From an uncultured delta proteobacterium (GTDB lineage Bacteria; Desulfobacterota; Desulfobulbia; Desulfobulbales; Desulfocapsaceae), in assembly GCA_903901335.1 (NCBI GenBank), contig CAIUQR010000155.1, positions 1 through 64,000 on the forward strand: a stretch of DNA of 64,000 nt. Direction: 5' to 3'. Under the pieces are notes generated by a model. That model ran no database searches. It was given only the letters and a program-made list of their open reading frames with translations, and was not told where the DNA came from. Below, piece by piece: positions 60,384 to 64,000 of the stretch (position 1 is the first letter of the stretch; every line of letters starts with the position of its first letter). Both the position numbers and the translations under genes were made by a program.

Positions 60384-61976
60384 CTATATTGCAGCAAGTT
60401 CCAGCGCTACAGCACCTTCGATATTTTCCAGACTCAACACCTGGTTCAGCAGTTCTTTCGAAATAAGCTGATCAGTGCCAAGGAGAATGATATTCTGTTT
60501 GCTTGCCTCTTCACGCCCCACGGTCATCCGGGAGATATTGACGCCAGCCTTACCGATGGTCGTTCCCAGAGCACCGATGACGCCCGGAACGTCATTATTA
60601 TAGACGAGCAGCATCGGACCGGCGGGGAGCGCCTCCAGACGGAAGGAATTCAACCTGACCAAACGCGGCTCTTTCTTGCCGAAAACGGTTCCGACCAGAA
60701 CATTTTCCCCTTCTTTTGTAATCACCTTGATCGACAGGAGGTTAGTGAAATCAGTAGCCTGATCGGTCTTTGACTCAACCACACGTATACCCCGCTCCCT
60801 GGCTATTACCGGTGCATTGACATAGTTTACCGCATCTTTCAGGATCGGTGTAAACAACCCTTTCAGGAAGGCAACGGTAATCGGGCTGGTATTCAGCTCG
60901 GCGAGCTCGCCACAGTATTCGATATTGACCTCGGCAACCCCTCCCCTGGCAATCTGCATATGCATATTACCGAGCATCTCGCCAAGGGTGATATACGGGC
61001 CCACCTGAGCCAGGACATCACCACTCACCGACGGCACATTCACCGCGTTGGTGACAGAACCCTTATTGAGATAGTCAGACATCTGCTCGGCTATGATCAG
61101 GGCGACATTTTCCTGGGCCTCGCTTGTAGAGGCACCCAGATGAGGCGTGCAGATAAAATTCTTCAGACCGAGGAGCGGACAATTGTCCAAGGTGGTAGGT
61201 TCCGAGCCGAACACATCAAGTGCGGCCCCGGCAATCTCGCCATCAACCAAGGCCTTGTACAGCGCCGCCTCATCGCAGACGCCGCCGCGGGCGCAGTCGA
61301 TGAACATCGCATCTTTTTTCATATTGCTGAAAAATTCGGTGGACAGCAGGCCTTTCGTCTCTTTCGTCAGCGGGACATGAACGTTGACATAGTCGGAACG
61401 ACGGGCCAGCTCCATCAGGTCCACCAGCTCGACTCCGATTTTATCGGCCATCTCTTTCGGCAGGAACGGGTCATAGGCAATGGTCTTCATCTTCAGGCCC
61501 TGGGCCCTGCTGGCGGCTATACCGCCGATTCGGCCGATACCGACAATACCCATGGTCTTACCGGTCACCTCCCGGCCCATGAAGCTCTTCTTCTCCCATT
61601 TGCCGGCCTTCATAGAGGCGGTTGCCTGCGGAATATTGCGGGAAAGGGCCATCATCATCGATATGGCATGTTCAGCTGCAGTCGTAGCATTGCCATCCGG
61701 GGCATTCATGACCACGATCCCCTTCTGGCTGGCAGCCGGCACATCGACATTGTCAAGACCGATACCGGCACGGCCTATCACCTTCAGGTTAGTGGCACAT
61801 TCGATGATATCGGCGGTCACCTTGGTTGCACTGCGAATAACCAGACCATCGTACTTGCCGATGATTTTTTTCAGTTCTTCCGGGGCAAGCCCGGTATTGA
61901 TATCAACCTCCAAACCTGCATCCCGCAGAATCTGCGCACCTGCCGGGGCCAGATTGTCACTAATCAGTACCTTCAT
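60384..61976 (-). CDS. serA: D-3-phosphoglycerate dehydrogenase SerA
   Basis: SerA oxidises 3-phosphoglycerate, the first step of serine synthesis. The 530-residue protein is the long form: NAD domain with GIVGIGRIGGIAASRAQG, catalytic-site pieces RAGIGLDNVD, CARGGVCDEAAL and TPHLGASTSEAQENVA, the intervening ASB domain and a C-terminal ACT domain (NNDVPGVIGALGTTIGKAGVNIS) for serine feedback. GAGGAG lies 5 nt before the ATG. Together with glyA it covers glycine and serine supply. Confidence 0.96.
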   Translation of the reverse strand: MKVLISDNLAPAGAQILRDAGLEVDINTGLAPEELKKIIGKYDGLVIRSATKVTADIIECATNLKVIGRAGIGLDNVDVPAASQKGIVVMNAPDGNATTAAEHAISMMMALSRNIPQATASMKAGKWEKKSFMGREVTGKTMGIVGIGRIGGIAASRAQGLKMKTIAYDPFLPKEMADKIGVELVDLMELARRSDYVNVHVPLTKETKGLLSTEFFSNMKKDAMFIDCARGGVCDEAALYKALVDGEIAGAALDVFGSEPTTLDNCPLLGLKNFICTPHLGASTSEAQENVALIIAEQMSDYLNKGSVTNAVNVPSVSGDVLAQVGPYITLGEMLGNMHMQIARGGVAEVNIEYCGELAELNTSPITVAFLKGLFTPILKDAVNYVNAPVIARERGIRVVESKTDQATDFTNLLSIKVITKEGENVLVGTVFGKKEPRLVRLNSFRLEALPAGPMLLVYNNDVPGVIGALGTTIGKAGVNISRMTVGREEASKQNIILLGTDQLISKELLNQVLSLENIEGAVALELAAI

Positions 61977-62148
61977 TTCTGCTCCTCAAATGTAAACTTT
62001 TCCCGATTATTCAATAAAAAAGATGAAGGTGCGCATCGCTGCAAGCACCTCTTTTCCATAAAAACAGAAAATATACCGGGGATACAAAAAGAGAACAAGC
62101 AAAATAGATAAAGCCCATCAACCAAAATTCACAGGATACCTCCTGCAA

Positions 62149-64000
62149 TTAACCTGGATCGATGTATAACGAAGGTGAGTGCTTGCCATCATCAAGCACC
62201 AGGTCTTTAAAAAGTGTTACAGAGTCGGCTTTCGTCCAAAGTCCGATGTGACCTCGAAGAGGCCTTGCAGTAAGATAGTTACAGGCAGGAATTCCATTGA
62301 CCATAAAAAACGCATGCTTGTCCGTCACTATCACCCGGAGGGCATGCCAGACGCCTGTGGCAATAGGCATTTTAACCCGAACACGTTCGAAACGCGTATT
62401 ATCGACAAACTCAAAGAGGATGGCGTTATCTTCAAGCGCATTGATTCTGAAGACAAAATAATTACCGACGTCCCGCAAGCCGAAGACGAGCCCGCCCGCC
62501 TGGTCTATGCCTCCCTGTAAGGGCTTTACCATGAGTGAAATATTGGCATTTTCCACAGCGCCCATTTTTGAGACTGCCAAGGGAAAATAGTAATATGCCC
62601 CGACAGTATCCAGCAAATCCTGATAAGAGCCACCGAAGGTTCTGGTGATCAAACCGGATGCGCCGGACGAGACTGCATTCATCCACAAAGAGCCATCGGA
62701 AAGACAGCAGGCCGCCCCGTCCTCTTCGGTGAGCTGCCAATGTCCAAGATGCGTATAGAATGATTGAAGACCGGCCCGGCCTCTGTAATTAAGCAGATCA
62801 TAGTTGCCGTTTATAAATTCACCAGCCAGCGTTTCAACATCCTGCCGGCAGGTAATTGCCATATCGAGCAGCCGGCTGCTCGCCAGCAATCGACCAATAT
62901 GATCAAGCCGCTCAAGCATCTCGGCACGGGAGAACCTGTTCAGCACAGCCTCCAGCAAATCACCCTGAAGGGTTACGGAACAGCCAAGCTCACCGAGGAC
63001 CTTCCCCAGGAATTGAATGCGAAGGGTCTTGCCGGAGTAAGTGCCGGCACCTCCCGAGAACTGCAGCGAGAGATAGTTATGATCCGGCTCGTCACCGCAG
63101 AGTGTATCAAGCGTTGCATAATGATATCCAAATCTTGCCGAGAAATTGAGATAGTCGGTTCCGATAAGGGCGTAACTGTCCCCGCCGGGTTCAGGTCCGA
63201 ATTCCGAGGTGGCCGATGCTGCCATGCGTGAGAGAAAGCTGTTGCCGTCCAATTGAACGGTACCGCTCCAGTTGATACCGGGATGGGTAAATCCCCGCCA
63301 AAGCGCTTTTATCGGTTCGGAGGCAAGATGCTCGGCCGTAACCTTGTCACAGGTGCTGAGCCCCGGTTCCAGGCCACCGCCAAGATCGATGAGGTGAAGC
63401 GTCAGAGGGATATGAGTTGAGAGCTTGACCGTGACGGATTGCTTTTCCACCAGTTCTGCAAGATTGAACATCTCGCGAATCGCCTGTTCATGAGCGAAAC
63501 GGATGATATCATGGAGTGAAGAACAGCTCTCGGGCCGGAATGCCGGGTCATCGGGATTCGTCAAGTGCAGCGGCGAGAGACAATCGAGCACCGAGCGCAT
63601 TTTCCGGTGGACAGTACTGTCCAGGATGCGCCTTTTCACCGGCGTTCCCGTTTGCAGGTCATTCTGAAAAACACCCCGGTATATCGCTGACTCTTCCTGC
63701 GCATAGAGCGTGATCAGGTCTCCCGATGCCAGGATCCTGGTGGCGTCGGTGACGTTCACCGCCATTGGCACACCAAACTCTCTGGCAACCGATGCAAGAT
63801 GACACATGGCGCTGCCGACTTCCGTGATCAGACCACTGATCCGCCCTATGACTTCCGCGTATCGAGGAGAAGCGGTCTTCGCTACCACGACAGCGCGATC
63901 CGGGATGGAAGCAAAGGGTTCCTGCTCGGCAACGATATACACAGGCCCAGCCGCAATGCCTTGAGATGCGCCAACACCTCTTCTCATCAAAGGTACTGCA
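62149..64000 (-). CDS. PEP-utilising (swivelling) domain protein fused to a ConA-like domain, 5' end cut
   Basis: The frame stays open to the window edge, so the protein is partial: at least 617 residues, and the ATG at 63987 has no ribosome site. The visible part begins with a PEP-utiliser mobile domain (VGASQGIAAGPVYI, then ITEVGSAMCHLASVAREFGVP, whose His is the phospho-carrier). A middle region (SSLHDIIRFAHEQAIREMF, then NYLSLQFSGGAGTY) resembles Desulfobacterota PEP/pyruvate-binding proteins. The last 170 or so residues (AGGLVFGLRDVGNYFVFRI, VWHALRVIVTDKHAFFMVNG) look like a LamG/ConA-like domain, which is unusual for this family. An ATP-binding domain would lie outside the window. Confidence 0.7.
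   Translation of the reverse strand, partial: AVPLMRRGVGASQGIAAGPVYIVAEQEPFASIPDRAVVVAKTASPRYAEVIGRISGLITEVGSAMCHLASVAREFGVPMAVNVTDATRILASGDLITLYAQEESAIYRGVFQNDLQTGTPVKRRILDSTVHRKMRSVLDCLSPLHLTNPDDPAFRPESCSSLHDIIRFAHEQAIREMFNLAELVEKQSVTVKLSTHIPLTLHLIDLGGGLEPGLSTCDKVTAEHLASEPIKALWRGFTHPGINWSGTVQLDGNSFLSRMAASATSEFGPEPGGDSYALIGTDYLNFSARFGYHYATLDTLCGDEPDHNYLSLQFSGGAGTYSGKTLRIQFLGKVLGELGCSVTLQGDLLEAVLNRFSRAEMLERLDHIGRLLASSRLLDMAITCRQDVETLAGEFINGNYDLLNYRGRAGLQSFYTHLGHWQLTEEDGAACCLSDGSLWMNAVSSGASGLITRTFGGSYQDLLDTVGAYYYFPLAVSKMGAVENANISLMVKPLQGGIDQAGGLVFGLRDVGNYFVFRINALEDNAILFEFVDNTRFERVRVKMPIATGVWHALRVIVTDKHAFFMVNGIPACNYLTARPLRGHIGLWTKADSVTLFKDLVLDDGKHSPSLYIDPG

Noticed and set aside
60960-62111. 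383-codon plus-strand frame opposite serA
   Set aside because: Antisense shadow of serA; His/Gly-rich product without family.
1-64000. CRISPR array, prophage or tandem-repeat locus
   Set aside because: No regularly spaced direct repeats, no cas genes, and no phage structural or integrase genes are visible.

Overview
The window looks like a chromosome segment of a strictly anaerobic Desulfobacterota (former Deltaproteobacteria), most likely near the Desulfobulbales (Desulfotalea/Desulfocapsa-type). This is inferred from gene families and gene order only: a PxxKW cysteine-rich protein, a CarD-type regulator, DUF1844, the order ispE-tRNA(Gln)-prs-rplY-pth-carD, and a fatty-acid operon that carries an acyl-CoA dehydrogenase and a ferredoxin-fused EtfA. 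I ran no database search.

Layout. (1) 1-1.3 kb is accessory and AT-rich: the start of a transposase cut by the window edge, a probable scrap of a UDP-sugar dehydrogenase gene, a PxxKW protein with its own terminator, and about 540 nt without a gene. (2) 1.3-4.1 kb, plus strand: an orphan pilC, ihfA with a clear promoter and terminator, and a ParB-like gene. (3) 4.0-16.1 kb, minus strand: yceD-rpmF-plsX-fabH-acd-etfB-etfA-fabG-acpP-fabF-rpiB, then glyA-nrdR-ribD. (4) 16.3-20.5 kb, minus strand: an Mla phospholipid-transport operon (E, F, D, A, C plus a cyclic-nucleotide-binding-fold protein), preceded by a strong promoter and a structured leader with a small upstream ORF. (5) 20.6-22.7 kb, minus strand: yejB and yejE permeases. 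(6) 23.0-47.8 kb, plus strand: rnd, then a compact run of 23 further genes, many overlapping by 4-20 nt. (7) 47.8-64 kb, minus strand: two small unknown genes, then murA, prmC, prfA, rpmE, rho, coaE, rluD, carD, pth, rplY, prs, tRNA-Gln, ispE, a DUF1844 gene, serA, and the 3' part of a PEP-utilising-domain protein.

The run at 24.2-47.8 kb is the centre of interest. It has the parts list of an aryl polyene pathway: a MIO-type aromatic amino acid ammonia-lyase, an adenylate-forming ligase, two acyl carrier proteins, four full ketosynthases, two short ketosynthase-like proteins without an active-site Cys, a ketoreductase, two hot-dog dehydratase-like proteins, a thioesterase, two acyltransferases (one fused to a glycosyltransferase), a LolA-like carrier, an MMPL exporter and a DUF3261-type lipoprotein. 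To these it adds a phytoene-desaturase/retinol-saturase-like flavoprotein, two radical SAM proteins of the B12-binding type and a PagL-like outer-membrane lipid A deacylase. I infer that a phenylpropenoyl starter made from tyrosine (or a related amino acid) is loaded on ACP, extended into a conjugated chain, modified by the flavoprotein and radical SAM enzymes, acylated or glycosylated, and moved to the outer membrane. A polyketide/fatty-acid set with desaturase-like and B12/radical SAM genes also resembles what has been discussed for ladderane lipid clusters (from memory). The exact product cannot be read from sequence.

Other points: the acd-etfBA insertion in the fatty-acid operon, the mla leader, the long rho leader with a possible leader peptide, and the ispE stop codon lying inside tRNA-Gln.
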